64,000 nt of DNA. Source: Sepioteuthis lessoniana. Its lineage: Eukaryota > Mollusca > Cephalopoda > Myopsida > Loliginidae. Under the pieces are notes generated by a model. It ran no database searches. It worked only from the letters and a program-made list of their open reading frames with translations, and was not told the DNA's origin. Position numbers and translations under genes: made by a program. Below are positions 53,170-64,000 of the stretch, piece after piece. Position 1 is the stretch's first letter; every line of letters starts with the position of its first letter. Location: assembly GCA_963585895.1 (NCBI GenBank), contig OY757934.1, forward strand, positions 44,327,257 through 44,391,256, in the 5' to 3' direction.

Positions 53170-53420
53170 CGCTATAAACTGAAGAAAGATAAGACCTTCC
53201 CAAAGGGATGTCCTGGCTATGATACTAAATTGCATTTGATCGGTAATATTCCAGTTTGGAAAATCTGGAGAGTGTAGAGTACGCCTTCATTGCCATTACT
53301 CCTAGGTCCACTTTGATTCGGATTGGTAGTATCTGTTAGCATTCCATCTATGAGTCAAATAGTTCTGTTTGCAAATTATTTGTATTCAATTGGATTGTGT
53401 GTAAACATTATCAAAGACCA
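53170..53420 (+). mobile_element. SINE family C fragment
   Basis: GATAAGACCTTCCC, TGTCCTGGCTATGATACTAA, CATTGCCATTACTCCTAGG, TAGTATCTGTTAGCATTCC; no family end. Confidence 0.65.
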
Positions 53421-53829
53421 ACAATTTTTCTCGGCGTTCAGAAGTCTCTCCATTGGCAGACATGTTTGTCTTGACGGAAAATTTCTTTGGATTGTCGTCT
53501 TAGTATAAGCCATAAACAACTTTCTGTCTGAAATTACTACATATAAAAAAGTCCGACTCATGTAAACCGTTTAATACGACGTCTCCTGTAAAGAAGAAAC
53601 AGCTTTCCGAATCTGAATCCAATATTGAACTGGATTGACGCGTGACTTGATTCTAATCATTTGTGAATTGACTGGAACTAAAACTTTTTTTTTTTGCAAT
53701 TTTTTTCCTTTGTATTGCCGTTTTATATGTCACACCTTCCAACAAATTTGTCCTCCCAAACTGATTTTTTTTCTGTGTGTAAGCTGATAACATGTCCAAA
53801 CCAAACGTTTTGACACAAAAGGCCGAGAT

Positions 53830-53878
<49 letters not shown>

Positions 53879-54530
53879 ATATTTTCTCATTGGCTGTAAC
53901 AAAACTCCTACTACAATCTTTAACAAATTCTCTGATCAAAATCGTATACTTTGGCTTCTACACACGATTCACTATCGTCTCAAGGTCCAATACGATTTTG
54001 CTATCTTTTCCCATATTTCATGTCTCGCCTTAAAATGATTTATTGTATGGAAATATGAATTTTATCCTCATCTCTCTTAAATCGGCTTGGTATAAACATT
54101 GTTGAGGATTTGATTGCCAAGATAAATGACGTATTTGGCTGCCTATCACTGCAATTCGATATTTCCCTGATTTTACGATTAGTCATAAACAATGGTCACT
54201 CAACGCGTTTGTCTCACTTCTTTCCAAGCCATCAAATATGGAATTAGAAATTTTTTGACATTTTCATTTTCTTTTTTTTTTCAGAAATCCGAATGTACAT
54301 TTAAATAAGCAATGGTTTGCTTATCTTATTTTCCCTTAGGATCAGGTTATTCCCCAAACCACAAAGTTCCTCCCATAGGCCTTCATCTGTCATAAAAGAG
54401 GATGGATATAGCAACCTCTTTACTCGTTACATATTTTGTATTAAAATATATAAAAAAATATTTTGCTTATTACAGACTTTAGCTCAAAAAGCTTTAATTC
54501 ATGTGCACATCAAAAATTATATGTTACTCC
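53421..54530. other. intergenic DNA, nothing recognised except a GA run
   Basis: (GA)n at 53835-53875. No supported gene. Confidence 0.45.
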
Positions 54531-54955
54531 TTGAAAGTTTTTCATATCAGCATTAGCTGATGGTCTTTCACTGAAATTTGAATAATGGCAAGTCTCCAGG
54601 ACCCTTCCCACTATTCTGGCCAATCTTAAGATTGCAGTAGTTAGGATGGTCTCCACTCGTCCTGTTATTTCCAAGTCCTCCAGTTTCTTTATAAATCCTT
54701 CGGTGACTGTTCCAAGAGCACCAATTATGATTGATATAAACGTCACTTTCATGTTCCACAGTTTTTCAATCCCCTAGCAAGGTCGGGGTACTTATCCTTC
54801 TTTTCACTTTCTTTCAATTTTACTCTGTGGTCAGCCGGGACAGCAAAGTCAATAATTCTGCAAGTTCTCTTTTTTTGTTGTTGTTGATTATTATAAGGTC
54901 TGGTCGTCTGGCCGAGATTAGGTGATCAGATTGTATGTCAAAATCCCATATTGCC
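54531..54955 (-). pseudogene. LINE C-terminal fragment (RLE-like), same family as 60.5-64 kb
   Basis: Minus strand: VTFISIIIGALGTVTEGFIK, KLEDLEITGRVETILTTAIL, RLARIVGRVLETC; upstream the RPD/IIDFAVPAD part is visible but broken. See 60470. Confidence 0.7.
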
Positions 54956-55085
54956 CAGTCGGTTGGGGCTGTAGAATTCACCGACTGTATCACTGCAAAG
55001 GCCTAAGACCCCCCACCACCACAATGAGTGCCCTGTACATGACACTAAACAATCTGATGGTGAGATTCTAGTAATGAAAGTAGTA
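54955..55085 (+). mobile_element. SINE family C head fragment
   Basis: TTGCCCAGTCGGTTGGGGC, GAATTCACCGACTGTATCAC, CATGACACTAAACAATCTG; cut by the Tc1 copy. Confidence 0.75.
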
Positions 55086-55283
55086 GTAAATTATGAAAAT
55101 CAGATCTATGAAAGATAAGGCATAAAGACAATTAAATTTAAGATATGAGAAATTTCAATTCATTTTATATATATATATATAAGCATTTATGGTAAATTTT
55201 AAATTTTATTTTGACATAAATGTAAGACTACCAATAAAAACTAAAGAAAAAAGGACTTAATTTGATTGAAAAACTTATAATAT

Positions 55284-55553
55284 ATAAGGTAAGTAAAGTT
55301 GGCGACCATTGTCGAGGACGACTCGAAGATTCCCTTTTCAATAGCTACTATACCGAAGTATAGGGGAGGAGCTACTCCTTTTCCTGAATTCCTCCACTTT
55401 ACCCTTGATATGTACCTTATAATGCTGAGTGTTGCGCAAGGCTGCATCAAGTACCATTTTTTAAGTCTTTGGTATGACTAGACCTGGGATTAGAACCTCG
55501 GTCCACCAGGCCATTGGCGAACACTCTAACCACTAGGCCGAGTATAATATAAA
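55284..55553 (-). mobile_element. SINE family A nested in Tc1
   Basis: Reversed copy: GTTGGCGACCATTGTCGAGG, CAATAGCTACTATACCG, TTGGTATGACTAGACCTGGG, CCATTGGCGAACACTC. TATAATATA borders both sides. Confidence 0.85.
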
Positions 55554-55594
55554 AATCTATTAAGATTGTAATACTTAAAATACTAAAAACATAA

Positions 55595-56567
55595 ATGGCT
55601 AAAGGAAGTAAATTATCTGAATTTGAGAAAGGTGAGATTACAGCATTGAAAAGAGTCGGAAAATTTCAGGAATTTCGAAGGCCGTTGGACGCAGTAAAAC
55701 CATTATCTGCAATTACTTGAAAAATCCAAATAAGTATGGAACTAGAAAACCGACTGGCAGGCCAGAAAAAAAAATCTCCACAATTCAAGAGAAGAATTAT
55801 TCGCGAAATAAAAAAGAAAACTTCGTCAACATCAAAAATATTGAAATCTCTAGTGGATGCTCCTTGCAGTACTAGAACAATTAGAAGGCATTTAAACATT
55901 AAAAAAATTAAGCATAAGAAAAGAATTCATCGTCCAAGGTTAACTATGAAGCACAAAGAGAAACGACTGAAACAAGTTCCTCAATATCAAAACATGAGTG
56001 CTAAAGAATGGCGAAAAGTTGTTTTCTCAGACGAAAAGAAATTAAATTTAGACGGTCCAGATGGCTTTCAGAAGTACTGGCGTGCGAAATTTTTTCCAGA
56101 AGAGAATTACTCCTTAACAAAGCATAGTGGAGGAGGATCTTTTATGATCTGGGGGTCCTTCTCATCTCCAGGAAAACGTAAACTATAATTTGTCTGTGGT
56201 CGACAAAGAGCAGCAGATTATGTAAAGATGCAAAATGATTTAGCCTTCGCACATAAAGGGCGTCGTCTATGTGGAGAAGAATGGATTTTTCAGCAAGAAA
56301 ATGCTGCTATCCACAATACATCAATATCAAAGAACAAAAAATAAGACTTCTGGACGACCCAGTGTTCTCTTCAGACTTCAATCCTATGGACATTTGTGTA
56401 GAATGATTGTTGCAAAAGTTTATGAAGGAGGTCGACAAAAATGAGCAATTTCAGAGGTCAAAAACGCAATCTTTGAGGCATGTGAAAAAATACCTTTGTT
56501 TCAACTTCAGAAACTAGTTGATAGTATTCCTAACCGAATTTTTGAGGTTATTAAAGCTAATGGCTGA
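55595..56567 (+). pseudogene. Tc1-like transposase (DD34E type), broken
   Basis: Start MAKGSKLSEFEKGEITALKR, then frame shift, second HTH RTIRRHLNIKKIKHKKRIHR, catalytic block VVFSDEKKLNLDGPDG, GGGSFMIWGSFS. The intact stretch is 55736-56188. Further on, the second catalytic block reads WIFQQENAAIHN (Glu for Asp) and the third FSSDFNPMDICVE (Asp where Glu is usual). The end is SIPNRIFEVIKANG. At least two catalytic residues are changed and several shifts are present, so it cannot be active. Confidence 0.88.
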
Positions 56568-56828
56568 TCTACAAAATATCAAATTAAAAAATTGCCTTTA
56601 TATTCTATAGCTTAGTTCATTGGTCTTATATTTGTGTAAAATTTTTTTTTAATATTAAGCATAAATATTAATATACATATAAGAAATAAATTGAAATTTC
56701 TTCATATTCTAAATTTAATTGTCTTTATGCTTTATCTTTCATATATCTGATTTTCATAAAAAAAATTGTAAACCATGTCTTTTTCTTCATTTTTGAGGGT
56801 GCTCTTATATTTTTGTCAAGGGGTGTAT

Positions 56829-57167
56829 ATATAGTATGGAGAAGTGAATTGCGTAACGGTTATCGTAAAAAACGACACTCTTTTGTTAAACAAACACCAA
56901 TTCTATTTGTTTTCTGAACGATGAATCATGTTTTATTAATTTTCTTCCAAAAAAACCCAAGCCACTCCATAAGTAGATGGACACTTTTTAGTTCCTGAAT
57001 AATTTAAACCTTCGCGATCAATTTTAAGCTAAAAGTTCCGAGCATTTCCAGGTTGCCAGCCTTTCTCCCACCCGAAACGAATAAATCCTATTAAAACCTT
57101 CCTTGACATGAAAGGAGAACACATGCCATCAAGACTAACTTATTAGCCCATAGGTAAAGCTGACGAA

Positions 57168-57217
<50 letters not shown>

Positions 57218-58020
57218 CTTGTTATAAAGCACGAAGCCACTGATTTATCATGTCGGTGATGGAGCAGTGATTTCAGAAGCAAATGGCTTTTATAGGGCAG
57301 TGTTATAAACCCCACTATCATCTAATTTTAATCCAGAGTCAATTTTCTAGTTGGCAACTAAAACCTTGAGTGCTCAGTCAGTTTTGTTATTTTATCTATA
57401 CATGAGGAGGTAGCGAGATGAGATGGATTCACAAGGGCATTTGTGCAAAAGCGCGAGTGGCGTAAAGTTTATCAGTGGATAAAATGAATTCGGCAAGCGA
57501 GTATTATTCCTCCTTTTCTTGACACATAGAGTCCGCATATGTCATCTCTCGGATTTAAGGCGTTGTACATCGTTATCAGCTATCTTGTCCTTTGGTCCAT
57601 TTTTTAAAAAGTTTTCTTCTCCATTTCAAACATGGTCCCTAGTATCTTACTAGAGTAACAGCTCAGGTGTTTATCCCTTTGATGAGAGTTCAGCTACTGT
57701 GCTTGGTTTCGAGAAGTTTACTCGTTCGCCAGAGGTAATCTTTTCTTATTTTTTCATCTCCTCTAGTTTGATAATGTCCACTTTCAACATTCCCAAATAC
57801 TTGTAATTTTCCTTTTCTCCAAGCATTCTGATTCTTTATTGTTGATTTGGCAGTTCTATTCCGTCCGATATTTCTCTTTTTCCACTTTTCTTTCTTAAGT
57901 GCCTTCGATTCTCACTTAGTGACCCATGCTTCTAGCCTTATTCCACGTCTTAACTAAGCTAAGTAAATAATCATAAAGAACCAAACAGGCCTATATATAT
58001 ATATATATATATAATCTCCC
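56829..58020. other. intergenic DNA, nothing recognised
   Basis: TA runs at 57175-57214 and 57992-58013; otherwise no repeat or gene that I can support. Confidence 0.45.
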
Positions 58021-58031
58021 TCCTTTCACTA

Positions 58032-58820
58032 GATTGCCCAGTCAGTTGGGGCTGCAGAATACACCGACTACATCTCTGCAGAGAGGTAAGACTCCCCTAA
58101 CGAGTGTCCTAAATATGACTTTAAACAATCTGAAGATGAGGCTGCAGTGATGCTGGAGTTTTGGAGAATGTGAAGTACCCCTTTACTGCCATTGCTCCCA
58201 TGTCCCCACTGGCCCGGAGTTGTAGCACCTGATAGAGTCAAATAGAACTGCACAGTATATATATACTAAACTGAACTGGTTGAATAGAATTGTTTTAAAA
58301 TTTAACTGTGTGTAAACAAAATACTACTTAAACTAAATTGTTTGAAATAGAACTGTTTGAAATAGAACTGTTTTTTGCCATTTAATCTGTGAATTTATAC
58401 TAATCTGAATTGTTTGAAATAGAATTGTTTAAATGGATTTGGTATTAGATAAACTACCATGGTTGACAACCAGGCCATTGGCCTAATGAGTAGAGTGTTT
58501 GCCGGAAGACCGGGGTTCAATCCCTGGTCGAGTTCATATCTAAGAATCAAATAATGGTACTTGATGTCGACTTGCTTAGGACTCGGCGCTATAAGTTGAG
58601 GATCAAGGGTAATGTGGAGCAATCCTGGGAATGGAGTAGCGCCCTCCCCTACACCTTGGTCTAGTAGCTATTGAAAAGGGAGCCTTCGGGTTGCCCTCAA
58701 CTAAGATCGCCAACTTTACTTACCATAGTTGATATGCCATAAAACTAAATCAAACCAAAATGACAATTCGGCGTTAAATGACCCGAAAAGGTTTGATACG
58801 CCATAAAATAAAACAGTCAA
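58032..58820 (+). mobile_element. SINE family C split by SINE A
   Basis: TTGCCCAGTCAGTTGGGGC, GAATACACCGACTACATCTC, tail units TTGAAATAGAACTGTTT, GGATTTGGTATTAGATAAAC; after the SINE A the end repeats CCATAGTTGATATGCCATAA and a further end fragment (58766-58820). Confidence 0.85.
58465..58727 (+). mobile_element. SINE family A nested in SINE C
   Basis: CCATTGGCCTAATGAGTAGA, GGGTTCAATCCCTGG, CTTGCTTAGGACTCGG, CTACACCTTGGTCTAGTAGC, AGATCGCCAACTTTACTT. ACCATGGTTGA / ACCATAGTTGA on either side suggest the target duplication. Confidence 0.88.
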
Positions 58821-59350
58821 CCAACCAACGTTTTTTCTTGAAAGAAGGAACATGAACAAGAGTTATCTGTTCTTTGTTTTGATTTTCTCTAAGATGATGC
58901 TGTCTATAACATAAATATGATGGTTTTAATGATGTCAGCATAATTTCAAAGAAAAATCAAAATACAAGGCAGATAACTCGTCTATGGTAGGCACCATTTT
59001 GCCATTGTATTTTTGTAATCAATAAAAATCAATTAATTTAAAATTCTCCTGAGTTGACAGATTTCTTTTGAATGAAATGCAATCAAAATTATTCATGATA
59101 AAAAAAATCTTTGCGAGCAGGATTTTATCTATGTAGAAGCATGTGCTATTCAAACAGAAGTTGTTAGATAATCTAAAATGATGGTTGGTTGATTAATGTT
59201 GACGGTATGTCAACCCGTTCGGAGTTATTTTGTGCCTTTAGGCTAGAGATCAACGTAGGTTGAACGAAAAAAAGGGTTAGGTGTTTATTTACCACGAGAG
59301 CAATTTGAAGAATACGGTCGTAACTTAATCATATTGATACTAGAGCTTCA
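58821..59350. other. nothing recognised
   Basis: AT-rich sequence; no gene or repeat supported. Confidence 0.4.
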
Positions 59351-59359
59351 GATGACTAG

Positions 59360-59606
59360 TGGATTGATCGGTTTCGGCCTCTCCATTGGCCAGTCTAGCC
59401 CAAGTAAGAGCCGAAATGGAATGTTGCAGATAACATGACCACTAGACAATTACGCCACGGAACGCTCAGTCACCAGGGCCCCGTCCTTAGACATTACAAG
59501 TCGCCACCCACGGCCAACAGATGACCCATATTGGAGTATGTGGAAGAGTTCTACCATTCTGTAGAGTTACAATCGGCGTATTTTACAGTCGCAGCCAACA
59601 GGGCGA
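59360..59606 (-). mobile_element. possible tRNA-derived SINE and a SINE C head scrap
   Basis: Minus strand has CCGTGGCGTAATTGTCTAGT (A-box-like) around 59460. 59515-59606 is the reversed head of family C (GAGTTACAATCGGCGTATTT, CGCAGCCAACAGGGC). Confidence 0.4.
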
Positions 59607-60380
59607 GTTTAAAATGAGGAGACATGTCATTGCCTCCCTCCATTTTACGATTTACACTTTTTTTTTTTTTTAGAAAAAGAGGCTACTATAGAATATTGTT
59701 TTGTTGCACTATCGTGTACAACAATAATTGGGAAATATGGACTTTCATCACGTGGGAATATAAAACAAAACCTGCAGGCAGTTCACACTGTTATGCCCTC
59801 CTTTTTGACTTAATGGGCTAAAGAGTTCATAAAGTTATTTAATATGAATACCGAACGGTTTGAACTTGGGAGAAGTAAACTTATATAATAGCTGATAAAT
59901 AAACTTTATTCCAGCCAAGTAAAAGACACGTGACCTGTTTCTGTTGTAAATGAAACGCTTCTAATATAAACCAGTTTTAAGACTTATTGCTTGTAGCGTT
60001 ATACAAAAGAAAATGTATGAAAGAAAAGTTGTAATTGTTATCCAGAAAATAAATAACAAAGACCAAAGAATAAAAAAAAAGTCTTGTATATTTATACATT
60101 TCTGTGTTGTCTATGTAAAAATCATAAAGTATTGTTACTCTGACAGATCTGATATTGAACGAAGACTAAGGTTTTTATCAGTAAAAATCAAGTAACAAAT
60201 GGTAACATGAATTTTATGAAACAGAATCCAGAAAACAAACAATATATTAAAAAAGCTGTTAGTAAAATCTTTCTTTATAAAAACCAATATCTTTTGAACC
60301 TCAGAAAACATGTGACGCTATTATCTTGAATTCTATTTTCATTAGACGAAGCATTGTTAACCATTATCAATTTTTCTTTA
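59607..60380. other. nothing recognised
   Basis: AT-rich; frames up to 65 residues look accidental. Confidence 0.4.
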
Positions 60381-60384
60381 ATAT

Positions 60385-60407
60385 TTCTTCTTCTTCTTCT
60401 TCTTCTT

Positions 60408-60467
<60 letters not shown>

Positions 60468-60469
60468 TA
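60385..60469. repeat. (CTT)n / (ATT)n microsatellite
   Basis: (TTC)n to ~60437 then (ATT)n to 60469. It sits at the 3' end of the minus-strand LINE copy and probably grew from its AAT tail. Confidence 0.95.
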
Positions 60470-60965
60470 CTCCTCTAGAGTTTTTCATATCAGTATTAGC
60501 TGATGGTTTTTCACTTGAGTTTGAGTGACAGCAAGTCTCCTCAAGTCTCCAGGACTCGTCTCAGTATTCTGGCCGTCCTCAGCAATGCTGTCGTTTGGAT
60601 AGTCTCTACCCGTCCGCTAACTTCCAAGTCCTCCAGGCCCTTTAATAATCCTTTAGTTACTGTGCCTAACGCACCAATCACAATTGGCACAATCGTTACT
60701 TTCATGTTCCACAGTTTTTTTTCAATTCTCTAGCAAGGTCGTAGTACTTATCCTTCTTTTCACTTTTCTTCAGATTTATTCTGTGGTCCGCCGGGACCGC
60801 AAAGTCAACAATTTTGCAGATTTTCTTTTTTTTATTGTTGATTATTATAAGGTCTGGTCTTCTGGCCGCTGAGATTAGGTGATCCGTTTGTATGTCAAAG
60901 TCCCATAGGAGTTGGTCTGTGTCATTTTCTAGGACAGCTGCTGGGTTGTGCATAAACCATTTGTT
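60470..60965 (-). pseudogene. LINE C-terminus, copy 1 of array (RLE-like)
   Basis: Minus strand: MHNPAAVLENDTDQLLWDFD, IQTDHLISAARRPDLIIINN, KICKIVDFAVPADHRINLKK, KYYDLARELKK, then in another frame the VTIVPIVIGALGTVTK-type block. RPD, 12-14 residues, D and later K fits PD-(D/E)XK nucleases at the C-terminus of R2/R4-type LINEs. Intact frame 60702-60953. Clade assignment tentative. Confidence 0.75.
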
Positions 60966-60977
60966 GGCATGGTCAAA

Positions 60978-60978
60978 T

Positions 60979-61021
<43 letters not shown>
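60978..61021. repeat. (ATT)n microsatellite
   Basis: 3' tail of LINE copy 2. Confidence 0.95.
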
Positions 61022-61022
<1 letters not shown>

Positions 61023-61964
61023 TTACTCTTTTGAGAGTTTTTCACACCAGCGTTTGTTGATGGTTTCTCACTGGAGTTTGAGTGACAGCGAGTCTCCTCA
61101 AGTCACCGGGACTCTTCTCAATATTTTGGCAGATCTTAATAATGCTGTAGTTTGGATGGTCTTCTCTCGCCCTTTTATTTCCAAGTTCTCCAGTCCTTGT
61201 AGCAATCTTTTGGTGACTGTATCGGGCCCACCAATTATAATTGGTATCTGTTCTCTTGCAAAGTCTAGGTACTCATCTCTCTTTTCGTTTTCCTTCAGTT
61301 TTACCATGTGCTCTGCCGGTTCTCTCTTTTTTTATTTTTTGTTGTTGACTATCACTAGGTCTGGTTGTCTGGCCGAGATTAGATGATCCGTTTGTATCTT
61401 AAAATCGCAGAGAAGTTTGTGCGTCTCATTTTCTAGGACGGATTCTGGGTTGTGTATATACCACTTGTTCGTATGATCAAATTTCAATTTCTTACACAAT
61501 TCCTAGTAGTAATTTCCTAAGCGTTTTGCTTAGATGTAGCACAGGAACGAATGACAGTTCCTAGTAAATCACCTTCCCCACCCAGTTGTATCTAGTTTAT
61601 ACTCGTTTTGGGCTAATTAACTGCATTCCCTTATTATGTGATTGATCGTTTCGTCTCAACATCTGCTACTGTGTTGCGTCTTGTCTATTTTTGCATTAAC
61701 ATAGTTAGTCCCTATGGTATTATTCAGTGCTGCCATCAGAAGAGATTCAGTTTCTCTCTAAAGGTTTCCCTTTATTAGCAATGTTCATGTCTTCTTGAGT
61801 GAGATATCGCTTGTTTGTCGCTTGAAATGATCAAACAGTTAGTTTTCTTCCCATCTTTATTTTCTGGTTATTTTTGTTCTGTTAATGCTTGTGTTGCTTG
61901 TATTGTTTCTAGTCGCTTTAATCATCTTACTCCGACCTTTTTTTTAATGTAGTCTTCGAGTCTT
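61022..61964 (-). pseudogene. LINE C-terminus, copy 2, longest, with zinc-knuckle remnant
   Basis: Minus strand, from upstream: KIDKTQHSSRC, DETINHIIRECS and LAQNEYKLDTTGW (~61570-61700), a CCHC-like knuckle that has lost its second Cys; then LENETHKLL, QTDHLISARQPDLVIVNN, and VKLKENEKRDEYLDFAREQI, PIIIGGPDTVTKRLLQGLEN. Knuckle followed by PD-(D/E)XK is the order in R2/R4-type LINE products. Confidence 0.75.
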
Positions 61965-61987
61965 GGTATTATTATTATTATTATTGT

Positions 61988-62450
61988 CATCTCATTAGAG
62001 CTTTTCACATCAACGTTAGCCGATGGTTTTTCACTGGAGTCTGAGTGACAGCAAGTCTCCTCAAGTCTCCAGGACTCTTCTTAGTATTCTGGCCGTTCTC
62101 AACAATGCTGTCGTTTGGATGGTCTCCACTCGTCCACCAACTTCCAAGTCCTCCAGTCCCTTTAGTAATCCTTTAGTTACTGTTCCAAACGCACCAATTA
62201 CAATTGGTATAATTGTTATCTGCATGTTCCACAGTTTTTTCAATTCCCTAGCAAGGTCGAGGTACTTATCCTTCTTTTCACATTCTTTCAGTTTTATTCT
62301 GTGGTCAGCCGGGACAGCAAAGTCGACTATTTTGCAAGTTCTCTTTTTTTTTGTTGATTAAGTCTGGTCTTCTGGCCGGGATTAGGTGATCTGTGTGTAT
62401 GTTAAAGTCCCATAGGAGTTTATGCGTGGCATTTTCTAGGACAGGTGCTG
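61988..62450 (-). pseudogene. LINE C-terminus, copy 3
   Basis: Minus strand: KLWNMQITIIPIVIGAFGTV, TKGLLKGLEDLEVGGRVETI, QTTALLRTARILRRVLET, preceded in another frame by APVLENATHKLLWDFNIHTD and HLIPARRPDLINKKK. Preceded on its 3' side by (ATT)n at 61966-61987. Confidence 0.75.
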
Positions 62451-62451
62451 G

Positions 62452-62812
62452 GTTCACATCAGTGTTAGCTGATGCTTTTTCACTTTTGAAAAGTTTGAGT
62501 TTTTGTTTGAATGATAGCAAATCTCAGGTCTCCAAAACTCTGCTCAGTATTCTGGACGATTTCTACAATGCTGTAGTTGGGATGATCTTGATTAACCATC
62601 CAATTTCCAGTCTTTCAATCTCCTTTTCAAACATTTCGGGACCTTTCCAGGTATGTCAAATACAATTGTTTTTCGTTTTGCTTTCTTTGATTTTCACTGT
62701 GGTCTGTTAGTACGGTAAAATCCGCTATGCGGCAAGTTCTCTTTTTTGTTGTTGATTAGCACCTGTTCTGGTCTTCTGGCCGGATATTAGGAAATTTCTT
62801 TGTGTCTTATAA
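62452..62812 (-). pseudogene. LINE C-terminus, copy 4, diverged
   Basis: Same order of blocks with more decay: complement of CAGTGTTAGCTGATGCTTTT, CAGTATTCTGGACGATTTCT, TGTGGTCTGTTAGTACGG. Confidence 0.6.
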
Positions 62813-62814
62813 TC

Positions 62815-64000
62815 CTCCTTGTGAGTTTTTCAAACCAGTGTTAGCTTGTGGTCTTTCAATAGAGTCTGAGTGACTGTAAGTCAATTGGGATTTCGGGAAC
62901 TCTCCTCAGTATTCTGGTCTTTCTCAACAATGCTGTAGTCTGGATGGTCTCCATTCATTCTCTGATTTCCAGCTCTTCCAGTCCCCTTTCCAATCCTTTA
63001 GGGACTGTTCCTAGTACACCAACTACTATAATTATCAATGTCACTCGCATGATTATTTAGTTCTCGGGCAAGGTCCAAGTACTTGTCTACCTTTTCATTT
63101 TCTTCTGTTTTCACCCTATGGTCCGCCGGGATGTCAAAGATCATAAGATAAAAACCTTTCGTCTTTTGTTAATTATCACTCGGTCTGGTCTTCTGGCCAG
63201 GATTGGGTGATCCGTTTATATCTCAAAATCCCAGAGAATTTCCTAGCTCTTACTCTCTAAGACTGATTCTGTTTTGTGAATATAATATTTGTCAGTAAGA
63301 TCAAATTTCAGTTTCTTGCACAATTTCCAGTGGATCACTTTACCCACCCAGCCGTGTCTAGTCGAGTAGTTTTTTGTACTCATCATCATCATGTCGTGCC
63401 AAAGGCACAGATATGCCTGACCCTCTCTCGCCATTTCTCCTTATCGTTCATCGCCTCTGTTAGGTCTTCAGGGCCACATCCCGTATCCTCACATAGCTGC
63501 TGAATGTATGTTCGAGCTGGTCGTCCTGCTTTTGCTCGGCCATATGTGGGGGTCCATAGGAGTACATCACTTATGAGATCGTCCCTGCTTCTCCAGCAGT
63601 GACCTGCATGTCTGGTTTGTCTAACTTGGATAGTTTTCGTGATGGGAGGTAGGTGGCCGTGTGGGGTGTGGGGTGTTGGTTCCTTGTGGGGTGTTGCCGC
63701 CAGGACTTGTTCAATATTGCTCGCAACATTCTTGTGTAATTGCCGTCTAGCTTCTTCTCCAGCCGTTTAGTTAGCGTCCAAGTAGTGCACCCATACCCAT
63801 TTTTGCTTCAACATAATTGGTTCTTATGGCGTTGTTTTTTTGCTGCTACTAGAGGAGATTCAATTTCTCTCTTTATATTTCCCTTTCATTGCCTTATCCC
63901 TGTCTTCTCAGGTGCAATATCGCCAGTTTGTCGCTTGAAGTGTCCATACGGTAATTTTTCTTCCTATTTCTGTTTCCTCGTTCTGTGGTAAGGATTAGGG
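62815..64000 (-). pseudogene. LINE C-terminus, copy 5, split by RTE-like insertion, runs off window
   Basis: Minus: STKNYSTRHGWVGKVIHWKL, CKKLKFDL, ESVLESKS, then the RPD and GALG-type blocks in broken frames. The part beyond the RTE-like copy (63797-64000) matches 61683-61870 of copy 2. The ~95 bp holding the zinc knuckle is absent at the junction. Confidence 0.7.
63376..63796 (-). mobile_element. RTE-like LINE 3' fragment nested in copy 5
   Basis: (CATCAT) then GTCGTGCCAAAGGCACAGAT, complement of [27 protein letters not shown] and LNKSW, ending CGTCCAAGTAGTGCACCCAT. Confidence 0.88.

Larger units (their letters stand above)
55086..56828 (+). mobile_element. Tc1-like transposon, degraded, with nested SINE A
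   Basis: Inverted repeats: ATGAAAATCAGATCTATGAA and AGACAATTAAATTTAAGATA on the left, the reverse complement at 56690-56765 on the right. The right end extends ~65 bp further (TTTTTGTCAAGGGGTGTA); the left lacks this outer part. The transposase lies between (55595-56567). A minus SINE A sits at ~55284-55553 between the left repeat and the gene. Confidence 0.85.

Overview
This is a piece of an animal genome, not a prokaryotic one. It has one spliced host gene with large introns, and almost everything else is transposon-derived DNA and microsatellites (TA, CA/TG, GA, CTT/ATT runs). The mix of tRNA-derived SINEs, RTE-like LINE 3' ends with (CAT)n tails, Penelope-like elements, mariner/Tc1 relics and long TA/CA runs is what I would expect of a cephalopod mollusc, probably an octopod. 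That assignment is inference from repeat style, not a database match.

The host gene is DNA ligase I (LIG1) on the + strand. Eleven coding exons (4925-5093, 8753-8852, 10055-10140, 17559-17674, 20676-20882, 22433-22649, 29949-30031, 32096-32248, 33884-34081, 37246-37338, 41242-41328) join in frame with GT/AG borders to give 502 residues plus a stop. They cover the end of the DNA-binding domain, the whole adenylation domain and the OB-fold domain. The first ~420 residues (by comparison with the 919-residue human enzyme) must lie upstream of the window.

The introns are filled with repeats. I define five local SINE-like families (A-E). Family C is the most abundant and carries a tandemly repeated tail; C and D share the same 3' end. 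Nested insertions are common: mariner in C, RTE-like LINE in B, in C and in a small mariner, SINE A in B, C and Tc1, SINE B in an LTR relic, a Penelope-like element in C.

Downstream of LIG1 (41.3-64 kb) I find no further host gene. This part has a TIR element, a foldback element, mariner and Tc1 relics, LTR relics, and at 60.5-64 kb a head-to-tail run of five 3'-end fragments of one LINE (minus strand) whose product resembles the C-terminus of restriction-like-endonuclease LINEs.

The most interesting non-coding signal is a set of hammerhead ribozyme (HHR) motifs. The clearest is at 39345-39406; others lie at 3209-3254 and 47144-47188 (minus), and degenerate HHR-like segments occur near 7.5, 38.2, 40.0 and 48.7 kb. 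Several sit in Penelope-like element tails or in head-to-head inverted pairs. At 48.3-48.9 kb a single TSD-flanked insertion holds a Penelope endonuclease tail, a tRNA-like segment and an HHR-like tail.
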